A program made the position numbers and the translations under genes. A stretch of 64,000 nt of DNA from Thermoleophilia bacterium (lineage in GTDB: Bacteria; Actinomycetota; Thermoleophilia; Miltoncostaeales; Miltoncostaeaceae): positions 1 through 64,000 of the forward strand of contig JADLHW010000059.1 of the NCBI GenBank assembly GCA_020848615.1, written 5' to 3'. Of this stretch, positions 24,464 through 32,912 are shown one piece after another. The notes under the pieces were generated by a model, which was not told the origin of the DNA, made no database searches, and saw only the letters and a program-made list of their open reading frames with translations. Position 1 is the first letter of the stretch. Every line of letters starts with the position of its first letter.

Positions 24464-25633
24464 ATTCCCGCCACCCGGCCCGACACCTCACCCGTCCGCG
24501 ACGCGGCGGTCCTGCTGCTGTACGGCTGCCTGGCGATGTACGGGTTCCTGCTCTACGGGTTCGGCCCGGCGCTGGACGCGCTGCGGGAGGAACTCGATGT
24601 GAGCCGTGCGGCGATCGGCACGGCCGGGTCGGCAATGGCGGCCGGCGGGATCGCGGCGTCGCTGGTGGCCCGCCGCACCCTCGCCGTGGCGGGAGCCGCG
24701 AACGCCCTGCGCGCATGCCTGGCGCTCATGGTGGTGGGGGCGGGGGTGCTGATCATCGCGTCGCACGCGGTGCTGGCGGCCGTCGCGGGGGCGTGCATCG
24801 GCGCGGGCGGCGGGCTGCTGCTGGTCACGGTGCCGGTGCTGGTGGAGCGCCGTCAGCCGCTCGCCCGCGCCGCGGTGCTGGCGGAGGCCAACGCCGCGGC
24901 GGCCACCGCGGGTGTCGCGGCGCCCCTGGCCGTGGGCGGCGCCACCCTCGCGGGGCTGGGGTGGGAGACCGGGATCGCGGTGGGGATCCCCGCCGCCCTC
25001 GTGCTGGCCCTGCTGGTGGGGCGCACCGGCCTGGGGCGGGGGACGACCGGTGAGGAACCGCACCATGCGTCGGCGGGCGGCCTGCCCGCCACGTACTTCC
25101 GGTGGGTCGCGACCCTCGTGACCGTGGTGGGCATCGAGTTCTGCATCGTGTTCTGGGCGCCCGACTACCTGCAGGAGCAGACGGGGATGCGGCAGGGCAC
25201 CGCCGGCGCGTCGCTGGGGGTATTCGTGGCCGGCATGGCGCTGGGGCGCATCACCGGCGGGCGGCTGGCCGTCCACCGCAGGCCCGAGCAGTTGCTGGCC
25301 GGCGGCCTGAGCCTGGCGCTCTGCGGCCTGGCGCTGTTCTGGGCGGCGGTCGCCCCGGCGGTGAGCGTCGCCGGGCTGTTCGTGACGGGCTGCGGCATCT
25401 CGGTGCTGTACCCCATGGCCCTGTCCCTTGCCATGCGGGCCGCCCCCGCGAACCCGCAGGGGGCGAGCGTGGTGGCGTCGGTGGGGGCGGGCACCTCCAT
25501 CCTCGTGGCACCGTTCGCGCTGGCGGCGGCGGGGGACGCCATCGGCATCCGGCCCGCGTTCACCCTGGTGTTCGCGCTGGCCGTGGCCGGCCTGCTGCTC
25601 ACGCTCACCGCGCCGCACGGCGCGGAGGCCTGA
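24464..25633 (+). CDS. Major facilitator superfamily transporter
   Basis: A protein of about 389 residues with 11-12 membrane segments, starting DAAVLLLYGCLAMYGFLLYGFGPALDALREELDVSRAAIG, a typical MFS first helix followed by a regulator-like loop. The mid-protein loop is hydrophilic (VGRTGLGRGTTGEEPHHAS) between helices 6 and 7, and MALGRITGGRLAVHRRP matches the second MFS loop. Substrate unknown. No ATG, GTG or TTG lies before the first membrane helix. The start is drawn at ATT 24464 because of the promoter geometry; the first ATG is at 24536 and would cut helix 1. Confidence 0.8.
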   Translation: MPATRPDTSPVRDAAVLLLYGCLAMYGFLLYGFGPALDALREELDVSRAAIGTAGSAMAAGGIAASLVARRTLAVAGAANALRACLALMVVGAGVLIIASHAVLAAVAGACIGAGGGLLLVTVPVLVERRQPLARAAVLAEANAAAATAGVAAPLAVGGATLAGLGWETGIAVGIPAALVLALLVGRTGLGRGTTGEEPHHASAGGLPATYFRWVATLVTVVGIEFCIVFWAPDYLQEQTGMRQGTAGASLGVFVAGMALGRITGGRLAVHRRPEQLLAGGLSLALCGLALFWAAVAPAVSVAGLFVTGCGISVLYPMALSLAMRAAPANPQGASVVASVGAGTSILVAPFALAAAGDAIGIRPAFTLVFALAVAGLLLTLTAPHGAEA

Positions 25634-25637
25634 CCGC

Positions 25638-26195
25638 TCAGGCCGCGGCGGGCTCCCGGCGGCGGGACGCCACCAGCAGCAGGGCGACCAGCGCGAACGC
25701 GGAGGCGGAGAGCAGGGGGATGGTGATGTAGCCGAACTCATCGATCCACCGGAACGAGCACGGCACCGTGGACTGCACCAGGCAGCCCTGGCTCTCGGCG
25801 TCCGGGTTGACCTCCACGTACACGTGGTACACGGCCACCAGCAGCCCGATCACCGGCAGCGGGATCGCGTACCAGAACGCCCGACGGTCCTTCAGGATCG
25901 CCCCCACCAGCAGCACCACCACCAGCGGGTACATGAAGATCCGCTGGAACCAGCACAGCCGGCACGGGATGAAGTCGGCGCCCTCGCTGAACCACAGGCT
26001 CCCCACGGTGGCCACCGCGGCGACGCCCCAGGCGATCCACAGCCCCCAGGCCTGCAGCAGCGCGCGCGGCTCGGCGAGCGCGCGGCGGGCCGACGGGCTC
26101 ACCAGCCACGCCACGATGCACGCCGCCAGCACGGCCGCCCCGATCTGCGCGAGCACGCCGAGCGACGCGAGGAGGGCGATGAGGAAGTCCTTCAT
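25638..26195 (-). CDS. DsbB/BdbC-like disulfide bond formation membrane protein
   Basis: A 185-residue, four-helix membrane protein. The quinone-linked cysteine pair is in [17 protein letters not shown] and a second pair in the next loop ([10 protein letters not shown]). This is the DsbB-family pattern; such proteins reoxidise a thioredoxin-like partner outside the membrane. No thioredoxin-like partner gene is adjacent. GGAGCC lies upstream of the ATG. It ends 4 nt after the convergent MFS stop. Confidence 0.9.
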   Translation of the reverse strand: MKDFLIALLASLGVLAQIGAAVLAACIVAWLVSPSARRALAEPRALLQAWGLWIAWGVAAVATVGSLWFSEGADFIPCRLCWFQRIFMYPLVVVLLVGAILKDRRAFWYAIPLPVIGLLVAVYHVYVEVNPDAESQGCLVQSTVPCSFRWIDEFGYITIPLLSASAFALVALLLVASRRREPAAA

Positions 26196-26451
26196 CCCGG
26201 CGGGCTCCTGGGACGCGGGCGGACGGGGGCGCGCCGGACGGTACGAGAACTCGCGCGGGCACGCAATCGTCCCGGTCCACGGCGGTTTCGGCCGTCTTCA
26301 CACTTTGTTTGCGGTCGGCGGCCGCACGCAGCGGGGGATTCGGTAAGTATCCGAGGCGGACGGGGGCCGGAATGCGAGATGATGCCCCCGCCTTCGTGCG
26401 GCGCCCCCTGGGAAGGAACCCGGACCCGAATTCCTACCCCGGAAGCGACCT

Positions 26452-28086
26452 ATGACTCCCGAACTCCTCCGCCCCCGCCGGCTGCTCGCCGCGTCGGCGC
26501 TCGCGCTCGCGGCGGCCTCGGCGCCCGCCGCGGCCCAGACCGTGGGGTACACCCTCACCCCGCCCTACGCAGAGGGCGCGAACGGCAACAACGGCTGGTA
26601 CCGCGTCCCGGTGACCGCCACGTACACGTGCGCACCGCCCCCGGGCTACACCGTGGTGTGCCCCGGGCCCGACACGTTCTCGCACCAGGCCGGCACCAGC
26701 GCCAACCCCGCGCCACCGCCCGCGCGGATCCCGACGCCCGGCGGCATCGTCAGGCCCGTGACCTTCACGTGGGCCCCGATCCTGCCGTTGCCGGACATTC
26801 TGCCGCCTCCGATCGTGGTGAACACGACGCTCCAGTCCACCCCGGGGGTGAACCTCAAGGTCGACACGCTGGGACCGGGCACGCCCACGGTCACGGCGCC
26901 CACCGCGAGGACCTACGACGCGGGCAGCGTCGTGAAGGCCGCCTACTCGTGTTACTGGGGGGCGGAGACCTCCGGCCAGTGGCCCGGCACGCCCTGCGTG
27001 GGGACGGTCGCCGTGGGCGCGAACATCAACACCGGCACCGCCGACACCCCGGCCACGTACGGCGCGAAGTCGTTCACGGTCACGGCGAAGGACCTGGCCG
27101 GCAACACCAGCCTCGCCACCGTGAACTACACCGTCGACGAGCTGCCGGGCCCCCCGGCGCTGAGCACCCCGGCCGCGGGCGCCACCGTCGACGCCCGGCC
27201 CACGTTCACCTGGACGCCCCCCACGGATGACGGCAGCGGCCTGAAGGCCTACCGGCTCACCGTGACGCCCTCCAGCGGCGCGCCGGTCACATTCGAGGTG
27301 ACCAGCCCGTCGAACCCCGTGGTGTTCACCCCGCTCGACGACCTGCCCGCGGGGGCCGCGAAGTGGGCGGTCACGTTCGTGGACAAGCGGGACCGCACGG
27401 CCGCCACGGGCCAGCGCAACATCACGCTGGTCCTCAACACGCCCGGGGCGCCCAAGCTCGTGAACTCCGTGGCGCGCACCTCCGACCCGCGCCCCGCGTT
27501 CTCATGGACGCCCGCCGAGCCGGGCGGCACCTTCCAGTGGGAGATCGCCTCGGCCGGCGCCGCGGTGCAGGGCCCCACCATCACCCCCGCCACCACGATG
27601 ACCGCCGCAACGCTGTCGCCCGGCAGCTACACGTTCCGGGTGCGTCAGATCAGCGGCCTGGGCCGCAACGGGGCCTGGAGCGCCGTCGCGCCGTTCGTGG
27701 TGGACGCCATCCCGGTGACCACGACGCCGACCACCCCCACGCCCACGCCGACCCCGCCGGCGCCCACGACCACCCGCCGCACGCCACCGGTCCAGAACCC
27801 GCGCCGCATGAAGCCCCGGGCCGGGGCCGGGCTCAAGGCGGCGCCCACCCTGCGCTGGGTGCGCCAGCCGAAGGCCACCCTCTACAACGTGCAGGTGTTC
27901 CGCGTGTACGGCACCAAGTACATCAAGGTGCTCACGGCGTTCCCGCGCGGCAACACGCTGAAGCTGTCCAGGAAGAAGATCCTGAAGGGCCGCCGCTACG
28001 TGTGGCGCGTGTGGCCGTACATCGGCGGCACCCGCCGGTACACCCCCAAGCCGCTGGGCGTGAGCTGGTTCGCCGTCAGGAAGTGA
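26452..28086 (+). CDS. Secreted Fn3/Ig-like repeat protein
   Basis: A 544-residue exported protein. The signal peptide is MTPELLRPRRLLAASALALA followed by ASAPAAAQ, a good cleavage site. The mature part has repeated beta-sandwich domains of about 85-95 residues with FTWTPPTDDGSGLKAYRLTV, FSWTPAEPGGTFQWEI and a final one with APTLRWVRQPKATLYNVQV. A Thr/Pro-rich spacer (about 420-450) separates the last domain. It is probably cell-surface or extracellular, with a binding or structural role; no catalytic residues were seen. It stands alone. Confidence 0.8.
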   Translation: MTPELLRPRRLLAASALALAAASAPAAAQTVGYTLTPPYAEGANGNNGWYRVPVTATYTCAPPPGYTVVCPGPDTFSHQAGTSANPAPPPARIPTPGGIVRPVTFTWAPILPLPDILPPPIVVNTTLQSTPGVNLKVDTLGPGTPTVTAPTARTYDAGSVVKAAYSCYWGAETSGQWPGTPCVGTVAVGANINTGTADTPATYGAKSFTVTAKDLAGNTSLATVNYTVDELPGPPALSTPAAGATVDARPTFTWTPPTDDGSGLKAYRLTVTPSSGAPVTFEVTSPSNPVVFTPLDDLPAGAAKWAVTFVDKRDRTAATGQRNITLVLNTPGAPKLVNSVARTSDPRPAFSWTPAEPGGTFQWEIASAGAAVQGPTITPATTMTAATLSPGSYTFRVRQISGLGRNGAWSAVAPFVVDAIPVTTTPTTPTPTPTPPAPTTTRRTPPVQNPRRMKPRAGAGLKAAPTLRWVRQPKATLYNVQVFRVYGTKYIKVLTAFPRGNTLKLSRKKILKGRRYVWRVWPYIGGTRRYTPKPLGVSWFAVRK

Positions 28087-28139
28087 CGCGGATCCCCCGG
28101 GGGGTGCAGCGGCGGTTGCCGGCTGCCGATACACCCCCC

Positions 28140-28304
28140 ATGCAGATCTCCGCCCCCGGAACCACCGATGCGCTCGGGCAGGCCCAGCTGATGATGCTGC
28201 GCAAGTCCATGGACATGGCCGTCCGGAACAACGCGCAGCTGCTCGCCTCGATGCCCGCGGCACCCGCCGCCGGCCGGGGCGGCTCGGTCGACGTCTACGC
28301 CTAG
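28140..28304 (+). CDS. YjfB-like putative motility protein, 54 residues
   Basis: MQISAPGTTDALGQAQLMML continues RKSMDMAVRNNAQLLASMP. The pattern (short N-terminus, helix with Gln and LRKSMDMA, then a second helix) matches the YjfB family of very small proteins often linked to flagellar gene sets. Function is unknown and no flagellar gene is in the window. The stop codon forms part of the ribosome binding site of the next small gene. Confidence 0.6.
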   Translation: MQISAPGTTDALGQAQLMMLRKSMDMAVRNNAQLLASMPAAPAAGRGGSVDVYA

Positions 28305-28311
28305 GAGCACG

Positions 28312-28437
28312 ATGCTCGCGTTCGTCCTCGCCGCCGCCGCGGTCGGCGTCCCCTGCACCGCCGCGCTCATCCACGCCGCCCACGGCAACCGCCAGGAACG
28401 CCGGCGCCTCGAGCACTCCCGGGTGCGCGGGAGCTAA
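28312..28437 (+). CDS. Tiny single-pass membrane protein, 41 residues
   Basis: MLAFVLAAAAVGVPCTAALI is one membrane segment, followed by the charged tail HAAHGNRQERRRLEHSRV. GGAGCACG directly before the ATG overlaps the stop of the upstream 54-residue gene, so the pair is probably co-translated. Its stop overlaps the stop of the convergent pncA by three bases. Confidence 0.55.
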   Translation: MLAFVLAAAAVGVPCTAALIHAAHGNRQERRRLEHSRVRGS

Positions 28438-29024
28438 CCCCCCGCGATGGCGGCGGAGTCCATCAGGCGGGCTCCCGCCTCCTGCATCCGCCGCAGCGCC
28501 CGCGCCGAGTCGCCGGGCGAGACCTCCACGCCGCGTACGGCGTCGGTGACCACGGTCACCGCGAACCCCGCGGCCAGGGCGTCGAGCACCGAGTTCAGCA
28601 CGCAGTAGTCGGTCGCCAGCCCGGCGACGTACAGGTGCGTGACGCCGCGGGCCCGCAGGGCGGTCGCCAGGCCCGTGTGCTGGAACGCCGAGTACCCCTG
28701 GCTGTTGGGGTCCAGGCCCTTGTCCACCACCACGTCCACCAGCTCGGCATCCAGGGCGGGGTGCAGCTGCGCGCCGGGGGTGTCCTGCACGCAGTGCACC
28801 GGCCACACGGCCGGCGGGTCGGCGCCGTCCCACAGCTCCGCGTCCACCCGGGCGCCCGCGAACGAGCCGTGGTCGGGCGGGTGCCAGTCGCGGGTCGCCA
28901 CCACCAGCCCCACGCGGCGGGCCAGCGCGTTCACGGGGTGGGCGATGCGGTCGCCGTCGGCAACGGCGAGTGCCCCGCCGGGGCAGAAGTCCACCTGGAA
29001 GTCGACGATCAGGAGCGCGTCCAC
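28434..29024 (-). CDS. pncA: Nicotinamidase (isochorismatase family)
   Basis: A 196-residue enzyme that hydrolyses nicotinamide to nicotinic acid in NAD salvage. The catalytic triad is visible: Asp in VDFQVDFCPGG, Lys in VDKGLDPNSQGYS and Cys in LATDYCVLNSVLDA. Metal ligands appear as TRDWHPPDH. The GTG at 29024 starts directly at the first conserved strand. It lies 10 nt downstream of a LysR-type regulator gene on the same strand, which suggests an operon. Confidence 0.93.
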   Translation of the reverse strand: MDALLIVDFQVDFCPGGALAVADGDRIAHPVNALARRVGLVVATRDWHPPDHGSFAGARVDAELWDGADPPAVWPVHCVQDTPGAQLHPALDAELVDVVVDKGLDPNSQGYSAFQHTGLATALRARGVTHLYVAGLATDYCVLNSVLDALAAGFAVTVVTDAVRGVEVSPGDSARALRRMQEAGARLMDSAAIAGG

Positions 29025-29034
29025 GCGCCCATCT

Positions 29035-29955
29035 TCACGCGACGGGCACCGCCAGGCGAGCGCACACGGTCCGGGCGGCGGCGATGACGGCCTCGGCGGC
29101 CGGGGTGAGCCGGCGCTTGCGCTGCCACACCAGCCCGATCTCCCGGGGCGGCACCAGGCCGTGCAGGTCGATGCCCGCCACGCGCGGGTCCAGGGGATCG
29201 AACGCCAGCCGCGGCAGCAGGCACATCCCCTCGCCCGCCGCCACGAGGCCGTGCATGATCCCGTTCCCGTCGGCCCTGCGGACGATCCGCAGCGGAAGCC
29301 CGGCGGCCGCCATCCGGTCCTCCATCTGCACCTGGCCACGGCAGCCGCGGTACCCCACCATCGGCATGGCGGCCAGCGACGACAGCGTCGCGGGCTCGTC
29401 TGCGGCGGGGTGGCCGGCCGGCACCACCAGCAGGTGCTCGTCGCGCATGAGGCACGTCGTCTCGGTGCGCGGGTCCTCGTACGGCAGGAGCGTGAACGCC
29501 AGGTCGAGGAGGCCGCTGGCCGCGCCCTCCTCCAGCGGATCGCAGTTCACCTCCTCCACGATGTCCAGCTCCACCTCGGGGTGGGTGGCGGCCAGTTCGC
29601 CCAGGAGGGCCGGCACGATGCGCTCCCCGACGCTCTGGAACACGCCGACGCGTACGATCCGCACCCGGTTGAGCCCGTCGAGCTCGGCGCCGAGGGCGTC
29701 GAGCCGCGAGGCGAGGGCCTTCGCGTGGCGCAGCACCACGCGGCCCGGCTCGGTGAGGCGGACGCTGCGGGACCCGCCGCCGCGCTCCAGCAGGCGCTGC
29801 CCGAGCTGCTTCTCCAGGTACGCCAGCTGCTGGCTCACCGCGCTCTGGGTGTAGCCCAGCTCCGCCGCGGCCGCCCCGAAGCCGCGGTGCCGGGCGACCG
29901 CCTCGAACGCTTTGAGATGGCGCAGCTCCACGCCCAGCAAGCCATTCGACTTCAT
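29035..29955 (-). CDS. LysR-type transcriptional regulator (upstream of pncA)
   Basis: A 306-residue protein. The N-terminal winged helix (about 9-70) has LRHLKAFEAVARHRGFGAAAAELGYTQSAVSQQLAYLEKQLG, and the C-terminal part is a periplasmic-binding-like effector domain (VRIVRVGVFQSVGERIVPALL...). The ATG at 29955 has TATCGT exactly 6 nt upstream, so the mRNA is likely leaderless. It may control pncA, 10 nt downstream; that is inferred from position. Confidence 0.9.
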   Translation of the reverse strand: MKSNGLLGVELRHLKAFEAVARHRGFGAAAAELGYTQSAVSQQLAYLEKQLGQRLLERGGGSRSVRLTEPGRVVLRHAKALASRLDALGAELDGLNRVRIVRVGVFQSVGERIVPALLGELAATHPEVELDIVEEVNCDPLEEGAASGLLDLAFTLLPYEDPRTETTCLMRDEHLLVVPAGHPAADEPATLSSLAAMPMVGYRGCRGQVQMEDRMAAAGLPLRIVRRADGNGIMHGLVAAGEGMCLLPRLAFDPLDPRVAGIDLHGLVPPREIGLVWQRKRRLTPAAEAVIAAARTVCARLAVPVA

Positions 29956-29961
29956 GATGGG

Positions 29962-29967
29962 ACGATA
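29962..29967 (-). promoter_or_regulatory. -10 box of the leaderless LysR promoter
   Basis: TATCGT on the minus strand, exactly 6 nt before the ATG at 29955. Confidence 0.55.
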
Positions 29968-30095
29968 ACCGAGCGGGTGTTGCTCGCACACCCGGTGCGC
30001 GGCGAGTGTGGGCGCATGCAGACGAACCCGAACCTCCACCGCGACCTCGGTCGCATCGTCCACGCCGAGCGTCTCGACAGGGCCGCGGCGCGGCG

Positions 30096-31010
30096 TCACG
30101 CGTCGCCGGTGAGCTCCCGCAGCAGCGCCTCGGCGAGCGGGTGGATCTCCCGGTTGCTGGGCATCGCCAGGCCCCACTCCACCTCCGGCAGCCCGCCGGA
30201 CACCCGCACCTCGGCGAGCCGCCCCGAGGCCAGGTCGTCGGCGGCGCTGAGCGCCGGCACCGCCGCCACGCCCAGCCCGGCGGCCACGCCGCGCTTCACC
30301 GCCTCCAGGCCCGTCACCACCACGCGGCCGGCGGGGGACACCCCGGCGTGCCGCAGCAGGCCCTCCAGCTGCGCCCGGTCGGCGCGCCCGGCCTCCCGCA
30401 CCACCAGGGTCTCGCCGGAGAGCCGTTCCAGCCGGACGGGTCGCCGTCCCGCCAGGGGGTGACCCGGCGGGGCGATGAGCATGAGCCGGTCCCGCCCGAC
30501 CGGCCGGAACGACACGTCCTGGGGGACGGCGGTGCGGGCCGCCGCGACGCACGCCACCTCGCCGGCGCGCAGCGCGGCGATCGCCCCCGCCGGGTCGGCC
30601 ACGCGAAGTGTCACGTCCAGGCGGGGCAGGCGGGCCCGCAGCCGGGCGAGGGCCGGCGGCAGCGCATAGGTCACCAGCGCCTCCCCGCCGGCCACCGCCA
30701 GGTGCCGCCGCTCCGCGGAGGCCGCCCCCGTGGCGGCGCGGCGCGCCTCGTCGGCCACGGCCAGCAGCCGCCGGGCGTGCGGCGCGAACGCCTCGCCGGC
30801 GGGGGTGAGGCGCGTGCCCGTGCGGGCGCGGGCGAGCAGCTGCGCGCCCAGGCTCCGCTCGAGCCCCGCGACGAGGCTGCTCACCGTGGGCTGCGTCACA
30901 CCCAGGGACTCCGCGGCGCGGGTGAAGCCGCCCCGCTCGGCGACGGCCAGGAACGCGCGCAGCCGCCCGCCGTCGGCGAGCCAGTCCACGGTGAACGTCG
31001 ATGGATCCAC
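30096..31010 (-). CDS. LysR-type transcriptional regulator (divergent from a methyltransferase)
   Basis: A 304-residue LysR-family protein with helix-turn-helix LRAFLAVAERGGFTRAAESLGVTQPTVSSLVAGLERSLG and the effector-binding domain after about residue 95. GTG start at 31010. It is divergent from the methyltransferase gene at 31059, and a palindrome lies in the 48-nt space between them, the usual arrangement for a LysR regulator and its target. Confidence 0.9.
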   Translation of the reverse strand: MDPSTFTVDWLADGGRLRAFLAVAERGGFTRAAESLGVTQPTVSSLVAGLERSLGAQLLARARTGTRLTPAGEAFAPHARRLLAVADEARRAATGAASAERRHLAVAGGEALVTYALPPALARLRARLPRLDVTLRVADPAGAIAALRAGEVACVAAARTAVPQDVSFRPVGRDRLMLIAPPGHPLAGRRPVRLERLSGETLVVREAGRADRAQLEGLLRHAGVSPAGRVVVTGLEAVKRGVAAGLGVAAVPALSAADDLASGRLAEVRVSGGLPEVEWGLAMPSNREIHPLAEALLRELTGDA

Positions 31011-31012
31011 GG

Positions 31013-31028
31013 TGACAACAGCTTGTCA
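31013..31028. promoter_or_regulatory. Palindromic operator candidate between LysR and methyltransferase genes
   Basis: TGACAA (31013-31018), spacer CAGC, TTGTCA (31023-31028): perfect 6-bp arms located just before the LysR start codon and 31 nt before the methyltransferase start. Confidence 0.55.
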
Positions 31029-31058
31029 GCGATCAAACGCCGGTGCGACCCTGGATCC

Positions 31059-31856
31059 ATGAGCGCCCCTCCCGACGTCTACACGCACGGCCACCACGAG
31101 TCCGTGCTGCGCAGCCACCGGTGGCGGACGGCCGCGAACTCCTGCGCGTACCTGATGCCGCACCTGCGCCCCGGCATGGACCTGCTGGACGTGGGCTGCG
31201 GCCCGGCCACCATCACCGCGGACCTGGCGTCCGCCGTCGCCCCCGGCCGCGTGCTGGGCCTGGACCGCGACGCCGGCATCATCGCCGCCGCGCGGGCCGA
31301 CCACCCGGGCCTGGATCTGGCGACGGGGGATGTCTACGCCCTGGACCCGGGGGACGCCGCCTTCGACGTGGTCCACGCCCACCAGGTGCTGCAGCACCTC
31401 ACCGACCCGGTGCGCGCGTTGCGCGAGATGCGCCGCGTGCTGCGGCCCGGCGGCCTGCTGGCCGTGCGGGACGGTGACTACGCGTCGTTCGCCTGGGCGC
31501 CCCGCGACCCGCGGCTCGATCGCTGGATGGCCCTGTATCACCAGCTCACCCGCGTCAACGGCGCGGAGGCCGATGCCGGCCGGTTCCTGGGCGCCTGGGT
31601 GCGCGCGGCGGGGTTCGCGGACATCGCGGTGTCCAGCAGCACCTGGACGTTCGCCGCGCAGGACGACCGCGCCTGGTGGGGTGATTCGTGGGCGACCCGG
31701 GCCACGCGCTCCGCGTTCGCCGATCAGGCGGTGGAGGCGGGCCTGGCCACCCGGGACGACCTCGCGGAGGTCGCCGCCGGGTGGCGGGACTGGGCGGCGC
31801 ACCCGGACGGCGTGCTCATCCTGGTGCACGGGGAGGTGCTGGCCCGCCGGCCGTGA
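31059..31856 (+). CDS. SAM-dependent methyltransferase (UbiE/class I)
   Basis: A 265-residue protein with the class I methyltransferase signature LLDVGCGPATITADLA (SAM-binding loop), the acidic residue GLDRDAG that binds the ribose, VVHAHQVLQHLTDPVRALREMRRVLRPGG (motif II-III region). It resembles the MerR/UbiE-like methyltransferases with a C-terminal substrate cap. Substrate unknown. It is divergent from the LysR gene. Confidence 0.9.
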   Translation: MSAPPDVYTHGHHESVLRSHRWRTAANSCAYLMPHLRPGMDLLDVGCGPATITADLASAVAPGRVLGLDRDAGIIAAARADHPGLDLATGDVYALDPGDAAFDVVHAHQVLQHLTDPVRALREMRRVLRPGGLLAVRDGDYASFAWAPRDPRLDRWMALYHQLTRVNGAEADAGRFLGAWVRAAGFADIAVSSSTWTFAAQDDRAWWGDSWATRATRSAFADQAVEAGLATRDDLAEVAAGWRDWAAHPDGVLILVHGEVLARRP

Positions 31857-31874
31857 GCCGGCGGGCCGGCGGGG

Positions 31875-32840
31875 TCACGCCACCGGCTCCTCGGCGAGCA
31901 CCACCTCGACCTCGCGGGTCTCGGTGCCGCGCAGGACGGTGAGCGTGAGCCGGCCGTCGGCCGGCGCGGCGTCGATCGCCCGTGCGAGGTCGGCCATCTC
32001 GGTGACCGGCGCGCCGCCGGCCTGGGTGATGAGGTCCCCGTCGCCGAGGCCCGCGGCGGCCGCGGGGCTGCCGTCGTCGACGGCGCGCACCAGGACGCCC
32101 TCCGCCTCGGGCAGGCCCACGGCCCGCCGCAGCCGCTGCGCCACGTGGCCGGGGGCCAGGGCGACGCCCAGGGTGCGGGGCCGCGCGACCGTGCCGCCGG
32201 CCACCGCGGCGGCCCGCTGCGCCACGTCGGCGCCGGTTGCGACCGCGAGGGTGAGGCCCCAGCCGGGCCGCATGACGTTGATGCCCAGCAGGCCGCCGTC
32301 GGGGTCCAGCAGGGGGCCGCCGGCGGCGCCGCGGGTGAGCGGGGCGCTGTGCTCGATGCCCATCGGGCCGGTGCGGCCGCCCGGGCCCTCCAGGATGCGG
32401 GGCTCGGACGCCACGAACCCAGGGGTCACGCGCAGGCCGCGGCCGCCGGGGTTGCCCAGGGCGAGCACGAGGTCGCCGAGGCGCGGGTCGGCGGCGGCCG
32501 GCGGGATGGGGGTGACGCCGGTGGTGTCCAGGCGCAGGACGACCAGCCCCGTGCGGGGGTCGGTGCCGGCGGACTCCGCGTCCACGGTGCGGCCGTCGCC
32601 GAAGACGGCCACCGGGTTGCGGTCCCCTCGCCAGGGGGGCTGGGGGCCGCGGTGCCGGAACGGGGCGCCGCGGTGGGGGTGGTGGTGGTGGGGGCCGCCG
32701 CGCGGGTGGTGGTGCGGGGCCGCGAGGGCGAGGCCGTCGGCCACGACCACGCCGGAGCCGCGGCCCCAGCGCCCCAGGCCGAAGACGGCCGGGCCGCCCG
32801 ACCGCGCGGCGCTCCTGATGTGTTCGCTCGTGTCGGTCAC
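31875..32840 (-). CDS. Trypsin-like/PDZ pseudoprotease with a His-rich loop
   Basis: A 321-residue protein with the HtrA layout, a trypsin-like domain (about 20-225) and a PDZ domain (about 230-315: LGVALAPGHVAQRL, AAGLGDGDLITQAGG). All three catalytic positions appear lost. The region that should hold LTNNHVV is replaced by a loop with about 10 histidines (about 43-63, PHHHPRGG and PHHHHPHRG). The Asp position reads RTGLVVLRL instead of TDLAVL, and the Ser loop reads RGAAGGPL instead of GNSGGP. No signal peptide is seen, so it may be cytoplasmic. A binding role, perhaps metal-linked, is inferred. GTG 32840 follows GGAGAACGCGTC. It is divergent from an HxlR regulator. Confidence 0.85.
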   Translation of the reverse strand: MTDTSEHIRSAARSGGPAVFGLGRWGRGSGVVVADGLALAAPHHHPRGGPHHHHPHRGAPFRHRGPQPPWRGDRNPVAVFGDGRTVDAESAGTDPRTGLVVLRLDTTGVTPIPPAAADPRLGDLVLALGNPGGRGLRVTPGFVASEPRILEGPGGRTGPMGIEHSAPLTRGAAGGPLLDPDGGLLGINVMRPGWGLTLAVATGADVAQRAAAVAGGTVARPRTLGVALAPGHVAQRLRRAVGLPEAEGVLVRAVDDGSPAAAAGLGDGDLITQAGGAPVTEMADLARAIDAAPADGRLTLTVLRGTETREVEVVLAEEPVA

Positions 32841-32853
32841 GACGCGTTCTCCA

Positions 32854-32880
32854 TTGTCACTAGCAATTAGCAAGTGACAA
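32854..32880. promoter_or_regulatory. Operator-like palindrome between the pseudoprotease and HxlR genes
   Basis: TTGTCACT (32854-32861) and AGTGACAA (32873-32880) are perfect 8-bp arms around an AT-rich 11-nt centre. The low-GC centre stands out in this genome. It lies 14 nt upstream of the pseudoprotease start and 21 nt before the HxlR promoter box. Confidence 0.65.
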
Positions 32881-32900
32881 CAGGGTAGCAGCCGCTCTGC

Positions 32901-32906
32901 CACGAT
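32901..32906 (+). promoter_or_regulatory. -10 box of the leaderless HxlR promoter
   Basis: CACGAT followed by exactly 6 nt and the ATG at 32913. Confidence 0.45.
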
Positions 32907-32912
32907 GCACGC

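Noticed and set aside
30016-30462. Plus-strand frame MQTNPNLHRDLGRIVHAERL opposite the second LysR gene
   Set aside because: The first 29 residues resemble small actinobacterial proteins, but the frame then becomes the antisense of LysR and no promoter or ribosome binding site supports it.
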